A stretch of 64,000 nt of DNA from contig JAOBSW010000722.1 of the NCBI GenBank assembly GCA_026214975.1, forward strand, positions 21,484-85,483, read 5' to 3'. Made by a program: the position numbers and the translations under genes. Below the pieces are notes generated by a model. The model ran no database searches. It worked only from the letters and a program-made list of their open reading frames with translations, and was not told where the DNA came from. This DNA comes from Gentiana macrophylla (taxonomy: Eukaryota > Streptophyta > Magnoliopsida > Gentianales > Gentianaceae). Each line of letters begins with the position of its first letter. Positions within the stretch are counted from its first letter, which is position 1. Shown here piece after piece: positions 35,252-45,738 of the stretch.

Positions 35252-36461
35252 CTACTTTATATACTTTGGTGACACTTTGTGGCCAAGGACTATGCCTTCA
35301 TCTACCATGAAATGGCATTTTTCCCAATTAAGCACTAAGTCCTTTTCCACACATCTAGACAACACTTGATCAAGATTATCGAGGCAATCGTCGAAGGATT
35401 GACCAAAGACCGAGAAATCATCCATAAAAATCTCCATGCACTTTTCAACTAGCCCGTCAAAGATTGCCATCATACACCTTTGGAAGGTGGCCGGGCATTA
35501 CAGAGACTAAACGGCATCCGCTCAGAGGCGAATGTTCCATGGGGACAGTGAAAGTGGTCTTCTCTTGGTCAACAGGATCGATGGGTATCCGGAAGTATCC
35601 CGAATATCCATCGAGGAAGCAAGAGAATGCATGCCCCGCCGACGCCAAGCATCCGGTCAATGAATGGAAGGGAAATGATCTTTTCGGTGTGACCTCATTG
35701 AGTTTTCTATAGTCAATACAGACTCTATAGCCTGTAACTAGCCTCAATGCTATCTCCTCTCCCTTCTCATTCTTCTCAATAGTAATTCCCCCTTTTTTGG
35801 GGACTACCTGAGTCGGGGACACCCACTCACTATCTGCAATGGCGTAAATGATACCCATATCTAGAAGCTTTATAATTTCCTTCTTGACTACTTCTTGCAT
35901 ATGAGGGTTAAGCCTTCTCTGAGGCTGTCTAACTCGTTTTGCACCCTCCTCAGTCTTGATCTTGTGCATACAGATGTCGGGAGATATCCCTCGGATATCT
36001 CCCACCTGCCATCCAAAGGCTTTCTCATTTTTGCGCAAGACGTTTAACAGTTTAAGCTCTTCTATTCGAGATAGCTTGGCAGAGATGATCAAAGGAAGCT
36101 TGTCACCTTCTCTCAGAAATACATACTTAAGATGTTTAGGCAACGGCTTCAGAACCAAGTCTACAGGGGGTTCCTCTAGACTTGATTTAAGATCACCACT
36201 CTTCAACTCAACATCGCTGAGCTTACTCAGTGGTCCTACTGCCAAGGCTTCTTCTCTTAGCTCATCCTCAAACTCAGCTGCTAACTGGTCTAGATTGACC
36301 ACACCATGATTATTCAGATTATCGATCAATCGCTCATATTCCGCCTCTACAGCCAAGACTTGCTTATCCATGAAGTCATTGAAGTCATCGACGTCTCTCA
36401 ATGGAACGACCGGTTGGAGATCCGTAAGGTACTTTGATAGATTTGAAACACTATAGCTCAC
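35252..36461 (-). pseudogene. Athila reverse transcriptase
   Basis: A 334-residue stretch (36461-35457) starts in the protease-RT spacer and contains EVVKKEIIKLLDMGIIYAI, WVSPTQVVPKKGGITI, GYRVCIDYRKLNEVT and FLDGYSGYFRIPIDP. Its end is frame-shifted where AYRRMPFGLCNAPATF-type sequence should stand. The next piece (35473-35252) carries the catalytic box MDDFSVFG near 35428-35400 and HFMVDEGIVLGHKVS. These wordings are characteristic of Athila RT. Not translatable as one protein. Confidence 0.9.
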
Positions 36462-36479
36462 CTCCTGGTCACCAACTCG

Positions 36480-37120
36480 AATGGTGACATGCCCACCATC
36501 ACAATCGATGAGGGCTCTAGTTTGTAGATAGAAAAGGTCTTCCGAGAATCAAAGGGACACTTTCACTTTTCTCAATATCCAAGACGTACTCAATCAACTG
36601 GAAAGGTAAACCTATCTATTTGAACCAATACGCCCTCGGGATCCTGAAGCTTTCTTAGAGGACCTATCAATGACTGCGCAGTTCATGGTAGTGGGTTCTA
36701 GAAGATTCTCGCAAACCAAGCCGATTGCAAACGGATAATGGCATCAAGTCGATGGATGCACCCAGTCACATAAGGAATTGGGAAGACTAGGCCTCCCATC
36801 CGCAATGTGAGCACAAATTTGCCTGGTCGCTTCTCTTGGTTGGTAAGTCTTGATAATTGACCATAGAACACTCCTTACCAATTGCTTGATCCATTCCTCG
36901 CTAACTTCTTCTTGGAAGATACAACATCCTTGATGAACTTTGTATACCTAGGCATCTCGACCAAGACCTCGGATAATGGCAGATTTACTCGAGTATTTTT
37001 TGAAGGTTTAGCACCTTCTCATACTTTTTGTCTTCAACCAATGGAATGTTGCTCTTCCTCGGTGGAAACGGAAGCTTTTTCAAATCATCCTCGGAAAATA
37101 CTTTCTTCGAGGACTAACTA
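36480..37120 (-). pseudogene. Athila gag C-terminal/protease region (degraded)
   Basis: On the minus strand 37110-36900 reads LSEVLVEMPRYTKFIKDV and SSKKKLARN, the conserved block before Athila protease. A degraded LGASI(D/N)LMPLSV protease motif lies near 36770-36720. Multiple stops and shifts. Confidence 0.65.
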
Positions 37121-38980
37121 ACGGCCTTGTCTTCCAAATCTTTCCACCGAACCGTCTTTTCATTCTTTTTGTTAGTCGAGGATCACCACCGACTATCATT
37201 TAACTCATCATTCATTCACCGAGGATCAACCACCGAGGACTTCCAATTGATTCTTTATTCCTCAAGGATCACCACTGAGGAATCTCAACTCTTTCTTCTA
37301 TCGGGGATCACCACCGATTTGCCTTCTGCAGCCGAGGGGATGATGGTTGCTCAATTTCCCTCCCGCCTTATCGTGGCGAGAGGGGCTAGTGGTTTCCTGG
37401 AAGCCGTGGGGACCACCAACTTGAGAACCACTTAAGTTCATCGACCGCCTCCTCTTTACCGTATTGCATTATTGGCACGAGGTCGGTGCATTGGCCGTTG
37501 CTTAAATCGGCTTGAGCGACTTGACCGCCTCTTGGATTCTTTTCCGTGAAGTCGGGCAACCGCCTGACGGTCAGAGGCTAATCGCTCACCAATTGCCCGA
37601 TCCGCCTCTCAAGGCTTTTCATCGCCTCGCTTTGCTCCTCCCGAAATGAACTCCATTCGGCTTTTATATCGTCCTGGTGTGGGGTGCCTTGAGAGTTTTG
37701 AAAGTTCGGGAAATGGTCGGCTTTGGCCGACTTTGAATGCGAGAATTAGAATTGGTGGCCAATTCGATTGAACCTTTGCCGTGGATTGGAAGAATTATAG
37801 CTTGGGTTCGATTATAACCAGGGTTGCTATTGAAGTTTGAATTAGATTAAATCCAAGATTGATTAAACCCTTGGTTTTGGAAACTGCTCGCCGGAGAATT
37901 GGTTATTGAATCTCGATTTGTCCGCCGAGAAAGCATTGACTTCCGTGATTACGCCCAATCACGGGACGAAGCGAGCAAGATGCCCTATGCCGTCACATAC
38001 TTGGCATGTGATTGGATTATGTCGTCCATAGTCATGAACAGCATTGACTTGCCGAAAGGGAGGGGAAGAAAATTGACATTGGCCACATATATGGCTACCG
38101 ACAAAGATGCTTCACAATACGTAACTTGAGAGTTCGTGAAAGTGAAGGAGCCTGATAACTCGGGTAGAGGGCGGTGTGAGAGAGGTTGTCGGTTGAGAAG
38201 GTGCCATTTGCTTTTGCAACATGGCAACAAGACTTTGCATAGTTACCTCTTCGACCTTGGGAGGGGAGGAGGTGCTTGGATGGCTTGATAAGAGGCGTAG
38301 TTATATTTGGCAATGTCCTCGAACAATGCCCACCCTCATCAGTGTTTTCTTGAGAAATGCCCCACTGGAGGAACTATTGACCATGCCCTTGGTGAGCTCG
38401 GTCAATCCACCGAAGAAAGTATGGACTTGCCTTTGCTTTGGCAAGCCATGATGGGACACTTTCGCAGAGAGACTTAAACCTTTCCACGCCTCAAAGAATG
38501 ATTCATTTTCCAAATTGACGGAATGTGAAGATTTCGTTGCAGTGAAATGTTTTTGAAGGAGGAAAGTATTGACTTAGAAATTCCTTCTCGAGCCCGCCCA
38601 CGTAGTGATGGATTCAGAGGGAGAGAGTGATACCACTCGAGTGCCTCCCCCGTAAGGAAAATGGAAATAGTTTAAGCTTGATGGGCGTCCTCACTTACAC
38701 CTTGGATACGGGTAGTACCGCATATTTGCAAGAATGTGTGTAAGTGAGTGTGGGGTTTTCGGATGGGAAACCATGGAAAATTGATGCATGCCGCATCATC
38801 TGTATAAGTCCGGGTTTAAGCTCAAGTTTGGAGCAAGAATGGTAGGCATGACGATAGCCGGGTTGATGGTGACTGATCGGGCATGGCATAGTCGGCCAAC
38901 GTCCGTCTATCTTCCGCCGCCATTATTACTACTCTTTCGATTTCTCGAAAGATATTGCTCAAATTCTTGATCTAGAGCGT
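37121..38980 (-). pseudogene. Athila gag (degraded)
   Basis: Minus-strand pieces: 38889-38695 contains LELKPGLIQMMRHASIFHGF, resembling the Athila gag N-terminal block. 38513-38301 contains FFEAWKGL and HHGLPKQRQVHTFFGGL, matching the capsid region. The remainder (38300-37121) is low-complexity and frame-broken. It would form the particle shell; it cannot do so here. Confidence 0.7.
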
Positions 38981-39985
38981 TTCCTTCGTCGAAACGAAGT
39001 CTCCGCCTATTGGGTCGGACTATGGTCCGCTCGGGGTCAGGGGAATAGATTAGTGGTCCCTTATGACTACGAGTTTGCATAAACCGAACACCAACTCAAG
39101 GTGTTGAGCAAGAAAGGATAGAAAGTGACGAAAAGGACAGATCGATGCAGGAAAGGATAACTAAACCTAGAGGAATCAAAACTACGAAACTTAACTACGA
39201 AAAATTAAAAAAAAAACAGAAAAAACAGAAACACCAAAAACGTGTTGAAATCTTCTGAGCCCAAAATGGAAGGGAAAACAGTGGATTTTGACCTCGAAAA
39301 CGGTGTCGGACGGCCTCCGGCGTCTGCCACGTCGTCGGCGTCGGAACGAGCTTTCCGAATTGGGGTCCTGCGCGCCAATCCGACACTCGAGCCGAAAGTT
39401 ATGGCCAAAATACTATCAAGTGCTAAAACGGACCCTTTTATCCTAAAATTTGATCGTGAAAGGTGTGGAGTCAGATGATTCAACCTAAGAAACCTACCTA
39501 CGACACTTACCTACGAAAAACAGAAAACCTAATTGAAATAAAGATAAAAGCGATGGCGACAGATGCACGGGCGTCCAATTAACTGGACGTTCGTCTGACT
39601 AGTTTTCAGAATGGACGGGCGTTCAAAATATGAACGCTCGTCCGTTTTTTTTTTTTTCAGAACTCCTTTGGACGGGCGTCCAGAGGTATGAACGCTCGTC
39701 CGACTAGAGCAAGAACTGGACGGGCGTCTAGTACAACGGACGCTCGTCCAACTGGGCAGAAACGATTAGAAAACAGAGTACAAACACGTAAAAGCAGAGT
39801 CAGACTAGAAGCAAAAAATTTTATATTAACTACTCACGGAAATACAAATAAAACGACAGATAAACGAACAAAAACAACTAAACTACTAACAACAAACAGA
39901 GACTGAAAAGATCTAACCTAAAAACAAGAATTTAAAACAAACTAAACTAAAAAAAAAACAAAAACAAAAACTAGGCAACCGTCCG
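38981..39985 (-). other. Leader of the Athila element with a palindromic motif array
   Basis: The untranslated leader between the primer site and gag. At 39566-39755 a unit built on GGACGGGCGTCC and GAACGCTCGTCC repeats four times, starting at about 39566, 39612, 39669 and 39717. A second GC-rich island lies at 39290-39370. Small open frames on both strands here are not convincing genes. Confidence 0.7.
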
Positions 39986-39987
39986 GT

Positions 39988-40005
39988 TCCCCGGCAACGG
40001 CGCCA
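39988..40005 (-). promoter_or_regulatory. Primer-binding site of the Athila element (Asp-tRNA)
   Basis: The + strand reads TCCCCGGCAACGGCGCCA, equal to the 3' end of plant aspartate tRNA including CCA, so the element's coding strand is its exact complement. It sits six bases from the 5' LTR, as in other Athila elements. Confidence 0.95.
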
Positions 40006-40011
40006 AAAACT

Positions 40012-41651
40012 TGTCCCGGATTTTATCAATACAAAACAACAAGTAATAAACCGGTTAACCTCAAGTGCAAGGATCGTAGTATGAGGCTAATGCCGGGTCG
40101 ATCTTACGGGAACTAGGCGAATGTTAACCCTAGCTTTTGTTTTTAACTCACTATTGCCACGATTACTAACCTAACGAATAACTAGCTAAACAAATATGCG
40201 TAAAATAACTAGACATAGGAGATTAATCCAATGCTAGAGAGATTTGAAAGCGATAAAATAAACTAAAAGTGCAGGAAAATAGATTAACTAATCTAAACTA
40301 AGCTATGAGGATTGTAAATCAAGTTTATAAAAGACAAACGAGGATTGATCCACCTATCAACATGCATTGATCTATTATCTCGATTTTACGTGGTATTTAC
40401 TTAGGTTGTGATTCACCTTACCTAAACATGAATTCCTAATTCCTTAGGCAATCCATCTATTAACCTAGTATCTTCCAATACTAATTTAACACGTTAAAAA
40501 GATCAAAGGTGTCAACTTTCACGTTAACGATCTAGTTTTTAGACTTACTAACTTCCGTTAATATAAATCTAATGAACTATTCTTATCTATGGTGATCTAT
40601 GCTATTCAAGATTTCCATCAAACAATAACATATCAAGCATACAACATATCTCCCAATATAATTGCATTAAAACAAGAATATGCATAGATAAGAAACAACC
40701 GTAGTAAATACTCACAGTAAAAGTCGAAATAAAGAGATCAAGTCAATGCTGACGGCTTCACAATTCTCGTTTGTAGGAGGTTCTAGCCTCTGAGCATCCT
40801 CAGCAACCCAGAAAAGCAGAAAAATAACATACTACTAGCCTACTTTGATCGAATTTAAAGTTGCATAAAACTGGAAATAAAAAGTGTAAAATCGCGACCA
40901 AAGTCGCTTCTAGAAATTTAGGGTTGAATTGTATGTTTAGGGTTTGGGAAATCGCGCCTATTTATAGATTTTTAGGTCGGTTTCATTGAGTCGGTGCCGT
41001 GGACGCCCGCCCACTATCTTGGACGCCTTCGTCCAGCCTCTATGAACGGAGAATGAACGCCGCTCGTAACGCGTCTCAACTCTCTCGAATGTAAAATACG
41101 ATTCTGGACGCCAGTTCACTTTTATGGACGCCCGTCCACTACCTTGCTCCAGTATTTTGCTCATAACTTCACTTCTAGGGCTCCAAATGAGGTGATTCAA
41201 CATGCGTTGGAAAGCTATTTCAATCCTCTACAACTTCCATCAAGACAACTTTCCTGAAAGTGCCTACAAGTGTGGACAAAATCCCCATGAAGTGCCTGGT
41301 TCCGGTTTCTTCAATGATTCTTCACCTAAACATCTTTCAACTCTTCCATCTTTATCCTTCTTTTCTCATCTCTATCTCGATTTAGCTCGAATTATATCAA
41401 CATTTGATCATCAATTTAGCCTCCAACATGTATCTACATCACATTAAGACATCGCAAAACGTAACACAATCCAAATACTCATAAAACCATAATCAAAACA
41501 CGTACACAACCTCATTTTGCGAATAAACTAATTAAAATCTCACTTGCTTAATAAATCATTTAAAACCACATTTCCTATGCAAATCATATGAATTATGGGG
41601 GAGAACATCATAAAATACAACGTTATAAAACGTATAAATTCACCCTTAACA
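40012..41651 (-). repeat. 5' LTR of the Athila element
   Basis: 1640 bp, the promoter-bearing LTR for leftward transcription. The TATA box is near 40955-40968 on the minus strand, with the GGACGCCCGCCCA / GGACGCCTTCGTCCA motif cluster upstream at about 41003-41145. Differences from the other LTR are mostly single-base gaps in short homopolymers. Confidence 0.95.
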
Positions 41652-43438
41652 TTGAGCCTTGATCCTGATACAGACAGATGGAGGAACATCCAGCAGAGTA
41701 CAATGAGGGAACTGATACTGAACTTCATACTCCACAGACACCACAAACACCTGCTGCTTCGGTTCAACTATCAGGCTCTAATTCCTCACCATCAGGAAGT
41801 TCAAAAACTTATGTTACCAGTTCTTCCACCAATGTGTCTCAGTCACCTCCACAGGCAGCACCTCATGTGCATCATATGCAAACCAGGTCAAAGAGTGGGA
41901 TTTTTAACTAAAGAAGTTCACTGGACTTGCCAAAAAGGTTCATGGTTGTGTCCACGAACCAACCAAAGTGGTAGATGCTCTAGCACAACTTTGAGTGGTC
42001 ACAGGCCATGAAAGAAGAATACAAAGCTTTATGTGAAAATCACACATGGGACATGGTTCCAGCAGAACCCTCACAACATATAGTGGGGAACAAATGGGTT
42101 TTTAAACGGAAGATCAAACCAGATGGCAGTATCCTGAAATACAAAGCAAGACTTGTTGCTAAGGGATTTCATCAACAACCTGGTGTTGATCACACTGAGA
42201 TACTTTCAATCCAGTGGCAAAGTCCTCAACAATAAGAGTGATATTGTCATTAGTAGTCCAACAAAATCGCCCATCTGACAAGTGGATATAAATAATGCAT
42301 TTTGAATGGGACTCTCCATGAAACTTGATCTACATGTCACGGCCCGGAAGGATTTGTAGATCCTGCAAAGCCATCTCATGTCTCAAAGTTTGAATAAAGC
42401 CTCGTATGGCCTTAAAGCAGGCCCTTGAGGGCATGGTTTGATGAAATGGGACTTATCGGTGCTTCGAGGATTCAAGAAATCTGCTTCAGACTCATCTCTG
42501 TTTATATTCAAGCATGACAATACTCTTCTATATGTGTTGGTATATGTGGATGACTTCCTCATCACAGGGAATTCCACACATGCAATCCAAAAATTCATCA
42601 AAGTGTTGAATTCAAGATTCCCTCTCAAAGACCTAGGGCCACTATCTCATTTTCTAGAAATGGAAGTCCACAGGACACCTGACACTCTAATACTGCCTCA
42701 GAAACAGTATGCACTACAACTTTTTGACAAAATGGATATGGCTAATCTCAAGACCTGCCCTACACCGATGAATTCAGGGAAAATACTCAGACTGATGAGG
42801 AGATCCTCTGCCAAACCCAACTCCATACAGAGTGCCATTGGAGGACTACAATATCGACTTTTACAAGGCTGACTTGTCATTTCTTTATTAACACTCTCCA
42901 GTTTATGCATGCCCCTACAACTGAACATTGGAAAGCCTTGAAGAGAGTGCTGAGATATGTGAAAGGTACCATTCACCTTGGTCTTGTGTTTAAAGTTGAT
43001 GGACCTCTGGAAATATTTTGATATTCTGATGTAGATTGGGGGTGCAACCCCTTTGACAGAAAGTCTGTTGCAGCATACTGTGTCTACCTTGGGTCTTCAC
43101 TGATATCTTGAGCGTCTAAGAAACAACAAGTTGTGTCCCGCTCAAGTACAGGGTCAGAGTACAGGGCTTGGGCATATCTGGCAGTAGAAGTACTATGGCT
43201 TCAGTCACTGTTTTCAGAATTACATGTCAAGCTGAACAGAGTACCCCAGCTTTACAGTGACAATATTGGAGCTGAACTCCTTGCACAAAACCCAGTTTTC
43301 ATGCACAAACAAAACACATTGAAATAGATGTTCACTTTGTAAGACATCATGTTCTGGCAGGACATCTTCAAGTCTCATATGTCTCCACTCATGATCAGCC
43401 TGCAGATAGCTTGACAAAACCAGTGGCAGGATCACAGT
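41652..43438 (+). pseudogene. Copia-2 reverse transcriptase and RNase H fragment
   Basis: Resumes after the TTGAG duplication with the Ser/Thr/Pro linker ending HHMQTRSKSGI. RT follows: [38 protein letters not shown], the catalytic YVDD in LLYVLVYVDDFLITGNS (near 42540), and PLKDLGPLSHFLEMEVHR. RNase H pieces are SSTGSEYRAWA, YSDNIGAELLAQNPVF and a degraded end with STHDQPADSLTKP. Frame breaks near 41905, 42215, 42300, 42430, 42865 and 43110 remove coding ability. Confidence 0.85.
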
Positions 43439-43469
43439 TAATATGTAATCTGAGTTATGATCTGAGTTT

Positions 43470-45192
43470 TGTGCTGTATTGGCCCGAGTCTCAGTTTAGG
43501 TTCTATCCATAATATGGTGACTAGTGTATAATCTAGATTAAGAGATAAGGATGGTTTGTTAGGCAAAATCCTTAATATATCATTGTATGATTGCGCTTAA
43601 ATAATCAATTAATGAAGATTCAATTATCTCTCAAAATCTAACTATATGTAGCATACACAAACTCTTCTGAAATCCGAATATAAGATTATAGCAATTGAGT
43701 TTATCTAAGATGATACGTCTCAATGACATTATTAAGGTTGGTGCTCAACAAGGCTTCATGTTCAACATGAACAAGGCTTGTACTTTAACATGGAAGGGTG
43801 TCGAAGGTTCAAGTGTTTTAACATAGCTGGTGTTTTAATGACAACTTTGCCTCTTAAGTGGACTGTGGGAGTCTTGTCCTCTAGATCAACTTCTCTAAAC
43901 AAAAAGACAAAAATATGTACATGCAGCCTCTTGAAAACTAGATCACTAAAACATAACTTTCGATTTATATCATTCACAAATGTTTAGACGTGGAACAGTG
44001 AGGGCTCTTTGAGTCGGACTCAACCTTTCTTTAATTTTTAAATCCCATTTATGTGGTTTCTTGGTACATTGAGTGCAAGGCCGTCTCAGAATATCGAGGC
44101 GCTCAAGTCAAAATAAATTTAAGGTCATTTACTATGTGAAAAAATATGACATAACAACTCTTTTTCGGTATACTCGAATGATAAGAGGCGTATAAAAAAT
44201 GTAACGTAATTTGATTAGATTTTTTTAAACTTAATTTTAGTATGAATTTGGGCATGTACAGTATTTTAGATTAAGTAGAAAATTAAAGTGGGCCTAAAAT
44301 ACAGTATTAAAACATAAAAAATAGACTTAAATTACACTTTTTGACGAGGGGTTCTAGACCGTGACCTTGCTTCAGAACGAGCCTAATTATGTGGCTAAGT
44401 TGTACGGTCTATATTAAAACATAAATCTTTTATTATATAATGGAACGGGGAATAAGTTGTCATGCCTCTTTCTTATCCTTAACGTGATTAAAGGTGATTT
44501 ATTTAAAATAGGTAAGATCTCTCTCCATATTCATGCATGATCCAACAAATGTAATTTTTTTTTTTTAAAAAGTGTAATTAAGTAAGTGATTCCTTCCCCA
44601 TGCCCTATGTCCTCTATTAGTTTGACACTAGTAACGTGAGAAGTCGTGAAGAGAATCTTTGCACCCATATAGTGTTTAATATAGCATTTTTTTTTTTTTT
44701 TATTTTATAGTACTTTCTTACAGCCAAGAAAACAAAGTATTATTTGTATTTTAGTCATTTTGATACCAATTATTTGAGATTATTATTTCATATTTTGGGT
44801 GAGATGTATATTCGCAATTTTCGGTTTCCATATGAATTTTGGATTAAAGTCAAGGATTACGTGTAATGTGTGAAAACTCAGGATAAAGAGAGTTTTAAAA
44901 TAAGACTTTATTAGATGATTGTAGAGATAATATTGATTGTGTTGTGTCATAATTAGTGTCGTCTGATAATTTGACTATCATATTACATATAATATTGATT
45001 GTGTTGTGCGAGGGACCAACAGGGAATTGGAAGTCGAGTGAAATTTGCCAAAGACTATATTTGTATAATCGGATGAATTTGGATTAAAACAACTAATTGT
45101 ATTGGGTCGAAGTCGTATAAGATTTTCGATGTCATCAGAAAATAAAATCCGAAGTGGCTGCGCCCACCAAAGCCTTAGGGTGGTTCCGTCCT
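43470..45192. other. Intergenic sequence, possible remainder of the Copia-2 LTR at left
   Basis: The first 200 bases probably belong to the Copia-2 3' LTR. After that AT-rich sequence with no gene. A string starting at 44943 (TTGTGTCATAATTAGTGTCG) recurs at 45198 and foreshadows the tandem repeat to the right. Confidence 0.45.
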
Positions 45193-45735
45193 TGGTGTTG
45201 TGTCATAATTGGTGTCGTCTGATAATTTGACTCTCATATTGCATGTAACGTCTAAGAACTCATGCCAAAGTGATTCCTCGCCAGGACATTATCATATGAT
45301 TCAAGATTTGGCCCCATCATCACTAATTGCGTGGTACTTAGTTACCACATGTAATGCCAATAGCTCATTCAAAAGTTATGTCCTCAATAGGACCCTAATA
45401 AATGATTCTATAGATGACAATCATCTATAATGGTGTATGTGGCACATAGTTACCACTTGTAACGGCAAGAACTCATGCAAAAGTTACGGCCATATTAGGA
45501 CCCTACTAAATGATTATATAGATGATCTTTATCATCTGTAATGGTGCATATGATTCTTAGTTCCGTCTAATTACTTAACCCTGATACTACATGTAGCGCC
45601 TTAGAATTCCAATACCACATATAATCCAAGAACTCAGGCCAATTGATGTCCTCACTAGAACCCTAATATAGTTTTCGAGAGATGGCACCACTAATAGTTA
45701 TTTAGTTCCATTTGATAACATTACTCTGATAACAC
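45193..45735. repeat. Diverged tandem repeat, unit about 110-115 bp
   Basis: Units share ...TTAGTTACCAC(A/T)TGTAA(T/C)G(C/G)CAA... ACTCATGCAAAAGTTA..., AGGACCCTA(A/C)TAAATGAT and ATCATCT(A/G)TAATGGTG. The two clearest copies begin at about 45330 and 45442, with older units before (45198) and after (45553). It stops at the start of the LTR-like segment at 45739. Confidence 0.7.
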
Positions 45736-45738
45736 ATG

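Larger units (their letters stand above)
29802..41651 (-). mobile_element. Complete Athila-type Gypsy retrotransposon (minus strand)
   Basis: 11,850 bp bounded by direct LTRs of 1643 and 1640 bp, both TGTCCCGG... CCTTAACA on the + strand. The target duplication TTGAG lies at 29797-29801 and 41652-41656. The primer site for Asp-tRNA lies beside the right LTR, so transcription runs leftward. Gag, protease, RT, RNase H and integrase remnants follow in Gypsy order from right to left. RT and integrase wording (KKEIIKLLDMGIIY, SDSEWVSP-like, MDDFSVFG) is that of the Athila lineage as I know it. The LTRs are very similar by eye, implying a recent insertion, yet the coding region is full of frameshifts. 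Confidence 0.95.
28395..43466 (+). mobile_element. Copia-2: decayed Copia element split by an Athila insertion
   Basis: The left part (28395-29801) holds protease and integrase; the right part (41652-43466) holds reverse transcriptase and RNase H. Between them lies the complete minus-strand Gypsy element. A 28-base string beginning TAATATGTAATCTGAGTTAT occurs at both edges (28395-28422 and 43439-43466) with one mismatch, taken as the start of the two LTRs. At the left edge it runs straight into protease sequence, so most of the 5' LTR, the primer site and gag are deleted. The right LTR may extend to about 43694, where TTGAG matches TTGAG at 28390, but that boundary is weak. Confidence 0.8.

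Noticed and set aside
44085..44400. Possible hAT-like element (GCAAGGCCGTCTCAG... )
   Set aside because: The proposed ends do not form an inverted repeat and no duplication was found.
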